DNA of 64,000 nucleotides from contig JADDOH010011228.1 of assembly GCA_016648135.1 (NCBI GenBank), positions 1 to 64,000 on the forward strand. The letters run 5' to 3'. The notes beneath the pieces were generated by a model. It saw only the letters and a program-made list of their open reading frames with translations. It had not been told where the DNA came from and made no database searches. The DNA comes from Agrypnia vestita. Its lineage: Eukaryota > Arthropoda > Insecta > Trichoptera > Phryganeidae. A program made the translations under genes and the position numbers. Shown here one piece after another: positions 13,440 through 24,020 of this stretch; positions within the stretch are counted from its first letter, which is position 1, and every line of letters starts with the position of its first letter.

Positions 13440-13540
13440 CACGGTTGTTCGGAATCTTCCGCTCCAAGAGTTTCCTGGGGTATTCTGCCATCTATAAACG
13501 ACCTTTCGGGCAAACGTTTCAGACTCATTGCAGGGTAAGC
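13440..13540. repeat. Decayed fragment of the GAAACGTC palindrome family
   Basis: The pieces TTTTCACGGTTGTTCGGAATC, GGGGTATTCTGCC and AACGTTTCAGACTCATTGCA match one arm of the family seen in full at 31849-31988, 41271-41552 and 49861-50088. Confidence 0.5.
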
Positions 13541-13633
13541 GCTGATGTATTTGTTGACGCAGGTTCTTAGTATCGATTTCACTAATTCATTATACTTAAA
13601 AAATCCCCGGGAACTCCTTGAGTTTTATCCAAT

Positions 13634-13872
13634 TATAATAATTTCGTTGTCTGTCTGGCCCTGTAACTTCGTGTAACGTCCGTAACTTCTTTATAGTATA
13701 TTATTTTTTCCAATTTTTATTTTCCAATTTTTTTTACGAAATATCTCTTTTTTACGAATTTTTATTTTTATTTAAGTATGTTTTTTTACGATTTTTTTTG
13801 TAATAAAATAAATACTTATTCCTTAGGAACCGACATGTAAAAGTACTGTCATTTTTGACGGGTTACAGCTAG
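13634..13872 (+). mobile_element. Non-autonomous Helitron-like element (family 2)
   Basis: The left end is TAATAATTTCGTTGTCTGTC and the right end is a GTACTGTCATTTTTGACGG hairpin followed by TTACAGCTAG and a T. The 3' hairpin plus CTAG|T ending, without terminal inverted repeats, is the Helitron pattern. Relatives are at 25680-26041 and 52691-52919, with end fragments near 42619 and 47092. About 240 bp, non-coding. Confidence 0.65.
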
Positions 13873-13951
13873 TTCTTTTAATAAAAGTATTAATAATTTT
13901 TCACACATTTTGTCATATTCTATTCTGATTGTTTCCATTATCATAACAATC

Positions 13952-14405
13952 ATGTCCTGACTCATAGCCAGTAGCAAAAACTTTACAGATGTTTGCGTCG
14001 AAAATGTTCAAGCAACCATGACCTAATATCAATTGTTATGGAGATATGCAATATCAATGTTTGCATTTTTTTCAATATTTCTTTCAAATAGTTGAACTAT
14101 CATTACATTAACTTATATCGAATATGAAAAATTCATATTTAAATTAATTTTTCAATTTTTGCAAAGTTTATATAATTTTATTTGACCTGTATTAAAGTGA
14201 ATGAATTTTTCATTGTTGACATACTTTACTGGAATGATCGTTCAATTTTCTGTAAAAAATAAGCCGGAAATATTGAAATAAAATGCAAAATTGATGTCTC
14301 ATATCTCCTTAATTATTGATATTAATTAGGCTACTGTTGTTTGAACATTTTCAGCTTGTCAAGGTAGGAGTCCACCTGTATTGTGGACTAGCTCTGTTAC
14401 ATCCC
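13952..14405. mobile_element. Palindromic MITE (TA family), decayed copy
   Basis: Imperfect inverted repeat over its whole length. Left arm CATAGCCAGTAGCAAAAACT through ATGGAGATATGCAATATCAA; right arm mirrors it down to GGACTAGCTCTGTTAC. Same family as 19671-20198 and 54108-54628. Another half copy follows at about 14640-14745. Confidence 0.6.
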
Positions 14406-15199
14406 GGAGAGTCTTAAACGTTGTTTAGTTTGATAATTTGACATACTTTTAAAGTGAAACTTCTTTTTAAGTTTATATATTGTATTACTGAGTCGAGAGT
14501 CCGATGTAAATATCACATATGCGTATTGCTCTGTAATATTTACATCGGAGTCTGTAAGTAAAATATAAGACATTCTAAAAATTGATTTACTATTTTTAAA
14601 ACATAACTTACTCAATATCAAGTATTTTCGTCGTAAGAACTATATAATACATAAATATTGATATTAGTGTCCATAACTATTGATATTAGGTTATGGTTGC
14701 TTGAAAATTTTCGACTCAACAATGCAGGAATCCATCTGAATGATTCGTCCAGGTTCATTATATATATATATTTTTCTATTGCTGAGTGATTGATATGTTC
14801 AACTCATCGGTATCATAGAATACCAGTTTCAGATCGACTAGCTGTAAGATTTATGCGAAGGGTAAAAGCCCTTATTGACATCATATATCTCCGCTGAGTG
14901 TCGGTTGTTTGATCATTGGTAATGGTAATAGTTAAGCAAAAAGTGTTGATTTTACGAAAACGGTTGTTTGATTGGTGCAAAAATCAATGCTTTTTTCTTA
15001 ACTATACTCGTACTATATTGATCAAACAACTGGCCCTAATTATCAGAATCTAAATTCAATCCTCTATATTTTTATGCGATTTAAAAATGAGGGACAAGGT
15101 ATGTTTATATTTTATTAATAATTAAAGGATATTTGTAGGCACAATACTACATTTTCTGCGTAAGCATTTTAGTAAAACAACTCTTTATATTATTTTAAT
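14406..15199. other. Repeat-rich intergenic stretch
   Basis: Holds a half copy of the palindromic MITE (about 14640-14745), a short (TA)n run near 14758, and a small foldback element at about 14899-15042 (arms GGTTGTTTGATCA and TGATCAAACAACT). No gene. Confidence 0.5.
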
Positions 15200-15209
15200 T
15201 TTATTTATT
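15200..15209 (-). other. Candidate poly(A) signals of the chitin-binding gene
   Basis: On the - strand AATAAATAAA gives two overlapping AATAAA hexamers, about 570 bases past the stop codon at 15780. This implies a 3' UTR of roughly 0.58 kb. Positional inference only. Confidence 0.4.
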
Positions 15210-15779
15210 CTTACAATTATAACATCAATTTTCATATCAGTCCTCTACAAAATTAGAGGCAAAATAATTCATAAATGTAGTCAATGTTTTTCTCTCATTA
15301 CAGAGTCAAGTAATAATCAAAAAGGTATCCTCAAAGTTACGCACTAATAATGCATGTAGTTTAAAATTAAGACATTTTAAAAACTAAGTATATCGAGGTT
15401 GCTTATTCTATAAAACTAAATTTACTTAAGGTACCAAAAATTTAAGAACACTTGCGAATAATGCGCATTACGAAAATAAATATTTCACCTATATATTGTT
15501 GACTTTAGGAACATTTGTACTAAGTCTAATAATAAATAAATAATGACACTAACTAAACTAAAGTCCCCGATGCACATCCAAAGGGCCGGTGCGCTCTGAT
15601 GCTGCATATAGTCAAATAAAAATGAACATCACTGCATCACGATTTCATCAATCAACTCGCCTGCTGTGGACTAGAATAAACATTAATTTGTTTACTCCAA
15701 TTACTTTACTGAGGTATTTGTTTGCGGGGAGATCCGCCGTCACCGTTGAGCGAACCATCGCCGACTCTTCGTAGAACAG

Positions 15780-17728
15780 TCATATGGTGTTGTTACAGTG
15801 GTTCTGGGAGCACTCGTCCGGACAAGGGAACGTGTCTTCCGGAACGCACAGCTGTCCATTAAACACTTTATTTCCCTCACACTGCAGAGTACTCTTCCTC
15901 CTGTCGGTGCAAATGTGGTACGACCTGCAGCGAGACGCCAAGTCCAGGTAGAATCCGTCTTTCTCGCAGGTGATGGGTGGCGCCGAGCAATTTCTGACGG
16001 CGCAAGAGCCCAGCCCGTCGAACGCCTGACCCGAAGGGCAAGTGTGGTGCGATTTCAGTTTAAAGTCTACGCATTTGAAATATTTTCTACATTTGGACCC
16101 GCTCTGTATGTAATATCCGTCGGCCGCGTAGGCGCAGGGATTACCGTCGCGGCCCACGGGACACTGATAGTCCTTGGAGCTGACGCAGCTCTGCCCGTTG
16201 TAAATCTTGCTACCGGAACATTGGATCGTCGCGAGTTTCTCGCCGTTTTCGCAAAAGAAATACTTTCGGCAGTTGGACTGGGTGTCCTGATGGTAACCGT
16301 TGGATTTGCCCTTGCAGGCGTCAGATTGGAACGGGCACTTGTAGCTGTCGGCGCTGACGCATTTTTCTCCGTTGAAAATTTGCGATTCGCCGCACAAATA
16401 GATAATCTTGTAGCCCTTGGAGCACATGTAGTAAGCTCTGCAGCCGCCGCTCGTCTGCTGGTAGTAGCCGTCGGATTTGAAGTCGCACGAGTCCTTCTCC
16501 AAGCTCGGGCAAGTGTAGGTCTCCGAGCGAACGCACTCTTCTCCGTCAAAAATTAGCCCTGTCGGGCAGCTGAAGCTCGTCCTCATCCCGCGGTGGCAAT
16601 GGTAATAGTTCTGACAGTCGGATTCTCTGCTCCGGTCCTGGTAGTAGCCCGAGGCTCTCTCGGCGCAGCCGGCCCAAGGCGCGGGGCCCCGGCAGCTGAA
16701 GCGGTCGGCCGCCACGCAGGCGCCGCCGTCCCACACCTGCCCGGCGGGACAGGACTCCCGAACCGTCACTCTTTCGGAAGAGCAGTAGTAATAGGAAGAA
16801 CAATCCTTAAAGTCTCGGTAGAACCCGTCTTCTCGCTTCCAACATTCGCTTTTCTCGATCGTCACGGGACATTTGTAAACGGCGGACGAGACGCAGGCTT
16901 GTCCGTCGAAGAGAGTTCCTTCGGGACACAGCGCCACCAGGAGGCTGCTGCGATTTTGGCAGTAAAAATATTCCCGACACCCGGAGGCCAGGTCCGCGTG
17001 GAAGCCGTTCCCGCGGCGCGAGCAGCCGTCCACGCACGGCGTGACGGCGGCCGGGGAGCACTTCTCCCCGTCGAAGTGGAAGGACTCGGGGCAGCGGACG
17101 GAGGCCTTGGTCTCGCCGTCCTTGCACAGCACGTAGTCCCGGCAGCGCGCGGCGGACGCGGGGTGGCGCCCGTCGGGCAGGTAGGCGCAGCGGTCCGCCC
17201 CGGCCACGGGGAAGGCCACGGCGGTGGAGCGCGGGCTGGGGCAGCGCGCGGGCGGCTCGGCCGCGCTGTCCACGGCCTCCAGCCGGCCGCCCGAGCACAG
17301 CAGCGCGCGCCGGCAGCCGTGGGTGCTGTCGGGGTGGCGCCCGTCCCGCTGGCCGGTGCACACGGGCTCGTAGCACACGCCGGCCGCGGGCGTGCACTCC
17401 CGCTTCTGCGCGTCGAACCAGGTCCCCGCGGGACACACCGAGTCGGTGGCGACCCCTTCGCCGCACTTGTAGTAGAAGCCGCACCGGGTGCCGGGGGCGG
17501 CGTAGGCGGCCGTCTCGCGCGCGGCGCACAGGTGGCGCACGCAGGCCGCGCTGGCGCGCACCACGCACTCGCGCAGCGCGGGCTGGAAGGCGGTGCCGGC
17601 GGGGCAGGAGTAGAGGCCGGCCACGCGGCCCCCGGAGCAGCGGTAGTACTGCCGGCAGCCGCTCGTGTAGTTGGCCTGCAGCCCTTCCCCGTGGCAGTCG
17701 GGACCCTCGAGGGTAGCCGCCGAAATAC
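15780..17728 (-). CDS. Secreted multi-domain chitin-binding (CBM14) protein, main exon
   Basis: Second coding exon of a peritrophin-A-type protein, encoding residues 18-666 of the model. About eleven six-cysteine CBM14 units follow one another, starting at Cys29 and spaced about 55 residues, with the usual aromatic cores (CRQYYRC, GFYYKC, REYFYC, SSYYYC, QNYYHC, RAYYMC, RKYFFC, RKYFKC) and GxxFDGxxC or GxxFNGxxC ends. The unit near residues 137-200 is atypical: CRRALLC replaces the aromatic core, and cysteine spacing is stretched. The stop is TGA at 15780-15782. The open frame runs past its apparent start to an acceptor at 17729-17730 (GATTACAG), and the exon completes a Gly codon begun by the exon at 56651-56702. 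Family role: binding chitin in cuticle, tracheal lining or gut peritrophic matrix; which of these is not shown. No chitinase, deacetylase or membrane anchor is seen. The 5' third is very GC-rich compared with the 3' part. Confidence 0.93.
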
Positions 17729-18025
17729 CTGTAATCGAGTTTCATTTTTAGTGAGAACAACTTATTTCAACAATGTGATTATTATTATTGTTAGTTATCA
17801 TCCGTTTTATAATATTAGTTATTAGTCATTATTAAAACCCTAATAATAATACGAAATGAGGGTTGATAGCGACAGAAGCAGAGGGCGTCCGCAAAATACT
17901 TACATAACAGGCCGTGTAGTGATTTTTGTATTTAAATAATTAGGGAATTGTTTAACAAAAAATAATAGATAGGTAATGCAAAATAACTAATATGTATTTA
18001 AATGTGAAACAACTATATAATTGTA

Positions 18026-18626
18026 CTAGCTGTTAGTACCCAGCGTTGCACGGGTTAAGGATTAAGTTAAAAATAAGTTTGTGGGAATCTCTAAGAAAAA
18101 ACGATGTTTCCATTAAATCTAGGCTGGGATGGATGGGATATCCAGGGGAAGTAAAATGGCTTATGTTTACCGCCAGGTCTTAAAGAATATATGTAGGTCT
18201 ACGCAAAATTCGGTAGAACGGTACAAATTTGCATTGAAAATATATCAGGGGTGGGGAAGGTGAAAATGGTGCCCACGTTACCCGCTGGGACTTAAAGAAA
18301 AAGTATACCAGATTTGGATTAGATCTGTCGAACGGTACAGCTTTGCTTGGAAAATATATTAGGAGGAGAGGTAAAGAAGGGGGGGAAATGACACTTACGT
18401 TATCCGCCGGCTTTTAAAGAATAAGTATGCAAAATTTGAATCGGATCGGTCGAACGGTACAGATTTGCATGGAAAACGTGTCAGCTGGAGGGGGAGAGGG
18501 GAAATGTTGCCTATGTTACCCGCCGGGTCCTAAAGGATGCGTAATCAAAATATGGGTCAGATCGGACAAACGGTGTAGATTTGTATAGAGAACAGACAGA
18601 AAGACATTGAGTTTTATAGGTATAAA
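18026..18626 (-). mobile_element. Non-autonomous Helitron-like element (family 1) with minisatellite
   Basis: On the - strand the 3' end is CCCGTGCAACGCTGGGT (hairpin-like), then ACAGCTAG followed by T. The 5' end is near TATACCTATAAAACTCAATG. The interior (about 18135-18560) is ~3.5 copies of a ~120-bp unit with the markers CGAACGGTACAGATTTGCAT and GTTACCCGCCGGGTCCTAAA. A short relative is at 42344-42618. Non-coding. Confidence 0.65.
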
Positions 18627-19358
18627 AGTAAAGACGAAGCCATCGGGTGTTTCATAAATTTGTATATGTAGATCTAATTTTGGTGCCCCGAAATTAATAA
18701 AAAATATGAATCCCGAAATTGTGTGGTACTAATCCCGTGAATACTGTAAACTGACCCGAGTCACTGTCCGGAGTCCGGGTTCCCCGGCCAGGTCAGAGTG
18801 CGAAAACATTTTATGGTAAGCGAGTTAGTTAGCTTCATTTTATATATAATTTTATTCAAATGTAAACAAATAAGCTGGCGATAATAAAATCTAAATAAAT
18901 AAACAATCTGCATTGTATTGCATGAACGTGTAATAAATGAATAATAAACGTATGATAATTTTATGCAGAAAAAATCAGGAAATAGCATCTTCTATTCTTT
19001 ACACATCCGGATACCTAATTATGTTATGTATTTATACCTATAGGAACGTGATATCTCGAGTTTTATTAATTCGAGCAGGGACTCTCAATATTATAATATA
19101 ATATAATAAAGCATAATAATATTATATCCGGTATAAATTAATAGTGTGTACATTACGTAGCCTGATTACACATTTTATTAAGTAGTCCTCTTTCCATTTA
19201 AACTAAGAAAAACAATCAAATTAGTATGTTTACGGCTATAAACGCCAACACAACGAAACAATTTGTCTCGTATGCGCGGCTTACACATACTAATACAACT
19301 GTCTTTCTTAAATGAAAAAAGATATTATACATATAAACGTAAAAGTAATAGTGATTGT
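18627..19358. other. Intronic AT-rich DNA
   Basis: No repeat family or exon recognised. The small - strand ORF at 18761-18988 has no family features. Confidence 0.45.
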
Positions 19359-19475
19359 ATTTTAACTGGTGGCAAACTAACCGTTGTATGAGATTTGTAT
19401 GTGATTGTGTCGATAAATGATAATCGAATTTTCACGCTTCGACGGGCTACCATCGGTACCTACTGGATAACAATT
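19359..19475. repeat. Half copy of a foldback element
   Basis: TTTTAACTGGTGGCAAACTA...GATTGTGTCGATAAATG...GACGGGCTACCATCGG. The full palindromic version, with both arms, is at 44732-44896. Confidence 0.5.
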
Positions 19476-19483
19476 ATGTACAT

Positions 19484-19655
19484 TGTCCAGAGTTAGCAGC
19501 AGAAACTTTGCCGGTAGATTCCTGCCTATGTTATGAGTCTAAAATGTTTAAGCAACCAAGGCGTAATATCAATAGTTATGGAGATATGCAATATCAAAGT
19601 TTGCATTTTTTTCAATATTTCTTACTTATTTTTTGCAAATAGTAAAAAAGTAAAG
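19484..19655. mobile_element. Half copy of the palindromic TA-type MITE
   Basis: GTTAGCAGCAGAAACTTTGC...ATGGAGATATGCAATATCAA...TTCTTACTTATTTTTTGC is one arm of the family. A fuller copy follows immediately at 19671. Confidence 0.6.
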
Positions 19656-19670
19656 TAGGTGGTGTCAACA

Positions 19671-20198
19671 CAGGGTGTCCCATAGCTAGTAGAAAAAACT
19701 TCGGGGAGTCTTCTTCGTGTAATTACGAATAAAATATGTTCTTTACATTTTGGGTGAAATGTCGTTAGTTACGGAGATAAGCAACATCAAATTTTTTTTT
19801 TCAATATTTCTGACTCTTACAAAAAGTTGAACTATCATTACAGTAACTTATGTCGATCATGAAAAATTCAAAAATTCACTTCAATACAACTTAAATAAGA
19901 TGATAAAAACCTTGTAAAAAAAAAAACTTTTTTCAATTCTTGTAAGGTTTTTTTTATCATTTTATTCGACTTGTATTAAAGCGAACGAATTTTTCATAAT
20001 CGACATAAGTTACTGTAATGATAGTTCAACTTTTTGCAAAAAATAAGCCAGAAATATTGGAAAAAATATGCAAACTTCGATATTGCACATCTCCATAACC
20101 ATTGATATTAGGTCATAGTTGCTTGAACATTTTAGACTCGTAACATCAGGGCAGGAATCTACCGGCCAAGTTTCTGCTGCTAGCTCCGGTGCACCCCG
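19671..20198. mobile_element. Palindromic TA-type MITE
   Basis: Starts CAGGGTGTCCCATAGCTAGT and ends CTAGCTCCGGTGCACCCCG, followed by TA at 20199-20200. The interior is a long imperfect palindrome around T-runs. 528 bp, non-coding. The outermost bases differ from the 54108 copy (CAGGGTTATTTGG) while the inner arms are shared, so these are two subfamilies. Confidence 0.7.
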
Positions 20199-20331
20199 TA
20201 TAACAAAAATGTGGAATAATCATTATATGAAAAATCCCACATAACAAATGAATAATCACGCTCTAAATGTGAATCGGCAATTAGGATCGGCGATCTCGGA
20301 TGGAGCGGCGCCGCGTCCGGGTCGGCCGAGC

Positions 20332-20824
20332 TAGGGATGGGTAAAAAATATCGATATTTTTTTTGAAAAATACCGATATTTATCGACGATATATTTTTTG
20401 GCGATATATCGAATATCGATATTTTTTTCTGGGATAACCGATATTTTTTTTTTGGGCGATTTTTTTAGTTTTGGTCATTTTTTTGGGTATCTTTTTCACT
20501 TTTTTTGGTCATCGATATTTTTTTTCGATGACCAAAAAAAATATCGATATATTTTTTCCGATATATCGATATTTTTTTGGTGACCTTTTTATGGGTAACT
20601 TTTTTTCTGGTGACCTTTTTTCGTCATCGATATTTTTTCTCGGATAATCGATATATTTTTTCCGGTGACCATTTTTTTTTTGGTCGCCAAAAGCTTACTC
20701 CCCTTACATTTTTGAAAAAATAATATCGATATATTTTTCACAATGTATATCGATTATTTTCGATACTTTTTAAAAATATCGATTCGATATATAACGATAT
20801 ATTTTTTTCATTTACCCATCCCTA
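20332..20824. mobile_element. hAT-type MITE with ATCGAT-repeat interior
   Basis: Termini TAGGGATGGGTAAA and TTTACCCATCCCTA are perfect inverted repeats, and an exact 8-bp duplication GGCCGAGC flanks them (20324-20331 and 20825-20832). The 8-bp duplication plus the (C)AGGGATGGG-type end points to hAT. The ~460-bp interior is almost wholly reiterated ATCGATATTTTTT and its complement. Intact duplication and ends suggest a recent insertion. It splits a GC-rich single-copy-looking island. The apparent 61-residue ORF is repeat translation. Confidence 0.88.
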
Positions 20825-20832
20825 GGCCGAGC

Positions 20833-21020
20833 CCCTGTCCCCCTCTGGCGGCCGCACTCGTGACTCCGCAAAGTTCAAGCGCATTTCCAAGTCTAATAAT
20901 TGGATGTGCACCCAACTAGGGAGTGTTAACCCGAGGATGGTGGCGAAAACGCTATTTACATCGCCCGCTATTGCCAAATCTATTTTACGCGTCGCCAAAG
21001 CTTCTTTTGTGATGATTTTA
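20833..21020. promoter_or_regulatory. GC-rich non-repetitive island (split by hAT insertion)
   Basis: Together with 20270-20331 this forms a GC-richer block without a useful open frame or repeat match, next to homopolymer-rich DNA. Possible enhancer; conservation cannot be judged here. Confidence 0.25.
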
Positions 21021-21564
21021 GATTTTAAAATTGTTCAATTATATCTACGCGCGTCACAGAATGAAACAACTTAAAATTTACTCAATTTCGATTTCTGGAC
21101 TTTATTAACGCGAATTTAAATACCCTACATTGTATTACAATTCGGGTTAATAATAATTTGAGGCATTGTGAACATAGGTAGATTTACATTTTTTATATGA
21201 TACGTTTTACAGTTTATAAATATTTTTATCGAATTAATTAATTACTCATAGTCATCGATAATTCCACTTTTCAAGTACTCAATACTTCATCCAAAGCACA
21301 TTTTTTATAAATTTTTAAGGCAGTTTGGGCCACATTTGCGAATGTCAGCGGAACTTCAAATAGAAGGGTCAAACAGCAACAAAGACATTTTGTATATAGA
21401 TTGGGTTTTAATTGATCATCAAAACGGAGTCATCTTTGGACCCACGACTGGATAAAGATATGAAAATGATCACGATATTGTTAAATTATACGAATCTCAA
21501 TATCATTTTAAATGCAATTTTTCTGATTGAAATACAATGTTGAAAAATGAAAAAACTTTCCAAT

Positions 21565-21802
21565 TTTTCGGACACATCGCGCTCACAGAGAAGATAATAA
21601 TCTGAAGAGTTTGTTAGTGACTGGCCAGATAGGTAGAAACAGATCTCCAACGGATGGACTAAGCAGATGGATGAGGCTAAAGCAGAGAAAAATGGAGGAA
21701 AAACGTTAAAGACATCGGCATACTACAACTTGGGGTCACGATCCTCAAAAATGAGGAAACCGACTAGAAAAGGGTAGCAGGTACCATAAATTAATAATAA
21801 GG
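21565..21802 (+). mobile_element. LINE 3' end fragment
   Basis: Decayed end of a reverse-transcriptase ORF on the + strand. FGHIAL near the start and pieces such as SRWMRL and RLEKG near the end resemble LINE C-termini, but several frameshifts and stops are present. It ends in an AATAATAAG-like tail. A different family from 51113-51640. Confidence 0.55.
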
Positions 21803-21892
21803 TGAGTCTAGATTAGACAGATTATTCGCAGTGGAAAAATTCAATGTATTTTTTGTAACTCTCGAATTAACGAAGTAGTTTGTTAGTAAACT

Positions 21893-22150
21893 GACCCCGC
21901 CCGACCGCCGGCGGTTGGTCACAGCGCCGAAGTGTTCCGGCAGCGGCGCGGGAACTGGGTGACCTATGAAGGGCGAGCTCTGCGAGGGCGGTTGATCCGT
22001 TTCGTTTATTGCGAATAATCATATACATTTGCGCGGATTAATGTTCCCGTAGTCTCTCATTTGTCAGCTGCCGCTCCGGTGAGCGGAGATCTCGCACGAT
22101 TAATTGTTCGGCATCTTGAATAAGTTAATTCGGAAAAATCAAAATATGTA
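21893..22150. promoter_or_regulatory. GC-rich non-repetitive island
   Basis: Starts GACCCCGCCCGACCGCCGGC, then homeodomain-like cores (ATTAATG, GATTAATTG) in AT-richer stretches. No coding frame. Candidate intronic regulatory module, on composition alone. Confidence 0.25.
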
Positions 22151-22327
22151 CTATGAAACAACTCGCGGTTGTGGAGTTGTGTGTTCGTAAAAGCTACAAT
22201 TTATTACAATAATTATATTCGTAAACATATTTGCATGGGGAGGAGCGACTAGGGCTACAATTAATTTATTAATAGCAGCGTAATATTATTTCCTAAAGTT
22301 CCAATAACAAGACATATTAAGCATTAA

Positions 22328-23005
22328 AGGAACAGATACACATGCTTATTACTGGCATGTTCATTAGCATGCTCTAAACTAGCATGCTAATGAATTAATT
22401 AACAACTGTACACACTTGCTCATTATTAGCATGCTTATTTTAAGCATGCTCAAACCTAACAATCAAACACACATGCTCATTACTGGCATGCTCTTGTCAT
22501 ATAATAGAGAGGCTCTTGTTCAAAATGAAAACTGCAAACTGAAATAGAAAATTCAAGTGAACCAATGGATAAATCAAAATATTTTTGATTTTAGTTTTTA
22601 TAATTTTTACTATAAGATTTGAATCATTCATGTCTCTTAATACAGTTTCATAAACATTATTTCTTGCATAGCGGTGACCGAGTATTCCACAGACATTCGT
22701 GATTCCCAAGGCTCATATTTGTTTCATTTGTCGCGGAATGAGAAGATCGCATTGATAATCGATACTAGCCACGAATGACATAAGCATGCTCATAATAAGC
22801 AAGCCTGTTCACACACGCTCAAAAGATACCCTTTCTCATGGTGAATTACATTAGCATGCTCATAAATCAACCAGCGGTTGATTTTTGAGCATGCCACTAA
22901 TGAACATGCTTATTACTAGCAATGTGCGTACACACATGTCACTAATAAGCAAGGTCAATACTGCGCATGCTCACGTGCCACTAATAAGCATGTGTATCAG
23001 TACCT
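22328..23005 (-). mobile_element. Non-autonomous element carrying a MADF-domain remnant
   Basis: Ends AGGAACAGATACACATGCTT and AAGCATGTGTATCAGTACCT are inverted repeats flanked by TTAA on both sides (22324-22327 and 23006-23009). About 300 subterminal bases on each side are dense in GCATGCT-type motifs. The middle, read on the - strand, contains NHECLWNTRSP and then, after a small frame change, YARNNVYETVLRDMNDSN and KIIKTKIKN. These are the core and helix pattern of a MADF DNA-binding domain, with a short upstream deletion compared with the copy at 63462. Superfamily uncertain; TTAA would suit piggyBac but the other copy does not show it. Confidence 0.72.
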
Positions 23006-23846
23006 TTAATAAATTCTGTGTCTTTGATACAAGGAAAGTAATCTTCAAATCCCAAGAATAGTTGCGTTACGTGCAAAGTAAATTCCAAATACTTTGGTTT
23101 AAAACTCTTAATGTTGGATAGTGCAAAAAAATTGAGTGAAATCGAAGATTAAATTGACAATTGAGGGGATTAGAAGCAAAAGTGCTATTATCCAATATAC
23201 GCAATTAAGACAAACGTTTTTGTAACTGATTTTAAAGCCAGAGCCGAGATTTTGAAATTAGTATTCTTGTGATAGAATACTAATTTCAAAAACACGCAGA
23301 AATTGCCAATATTAGCCAGATAATAATATTTAAATACGTCACCCTGTATTCTCGTCATATGAGAAGTGACGGTTTTGTTTTAATTCCCTCAATTGATAGA
23401 TAACAGTCGATTGACCTATAACATGACTGCAAAAACTATGTGTGTTGCAAACGATATTTGAATACCGTAGATTAGAGAATTATTTTAATTAATTAATTAG
23501 ATGACATTATCATAGAATTAAATTACACGCCCATAAAAGCCAAAAACATATTTTTTCTACTACTTTAAACATATGTATATATTTATTTTAATGTAAAATG
23601 AAGCTTTCGACTAAATTTTTGAAACATTTATATGTATAATGAGTATCTATATGTATGTCATCACCCTATACTATGTATTAAACTTGTCTTTTACCAAAAT
23701 CGTAAACTTATTTTAACAAATTTTTCTCTGTCAATATATATTTTTTCTAGCGAAATGTACCTATTCGTATAGATAGTAAAATACAATAAGAATTACATGC
23801 AGAAATTGTTATAAGATACATATAAATATATTTTTAATTCACCTAA

Positions 23847-23924
23847 GCTTGTTGGTCCTGTGGTTAGGACTCTCGCCCCGTAATCCAAAGATCAAGGGTT
23901 CGAACCTCACTCCAGACCAGCAAG
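23847..23924 (+). tRNA. tRNA-like sequence, probably a SINE head or pseudogene
   Basis: A-box-like TGGTCCTGTGGTTAGGACTC and B-box GGGTTCGAACC are spaced as in a tRNA, and the outer ends CTTGTTGGTC and GACCAGCAAG pair. The anticodon and T stems pair poorly, so it is not a convincing functional tRNA. Sequence after it (to about 24020) may be the SINE body. Confidence 0.45.
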
Positions 23925-24020
23925 TTAGTCCTATTTTCATAGCACAAGCATTTAGCTTAGTTAGCTAGTTTGCAAATAGTAAGAATATTGATGTGAGACG
24001 TATTCCGTGTCGCATCTCTA

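Noticed and set aside
16807..17760. 317-codon - strand frame overlapping the same exon
   Set aside because: Arg/Pro-rich alternative frame of the GC-rich coding sequence; no cysteine pattern or family features.
15798..17825. Long + strand open frames (252 and 410 codons) opposite the chitin-binding exon
   Set aside because: They are antisense to a frame with about eleven regular six-cysteine domains, show no domains of their own, and stay open because of high GC content.
23847..23924. Functional tRNA on the + strand
   Set aside because: Anticodon and T stems do not pair; better explained as a SINE head.
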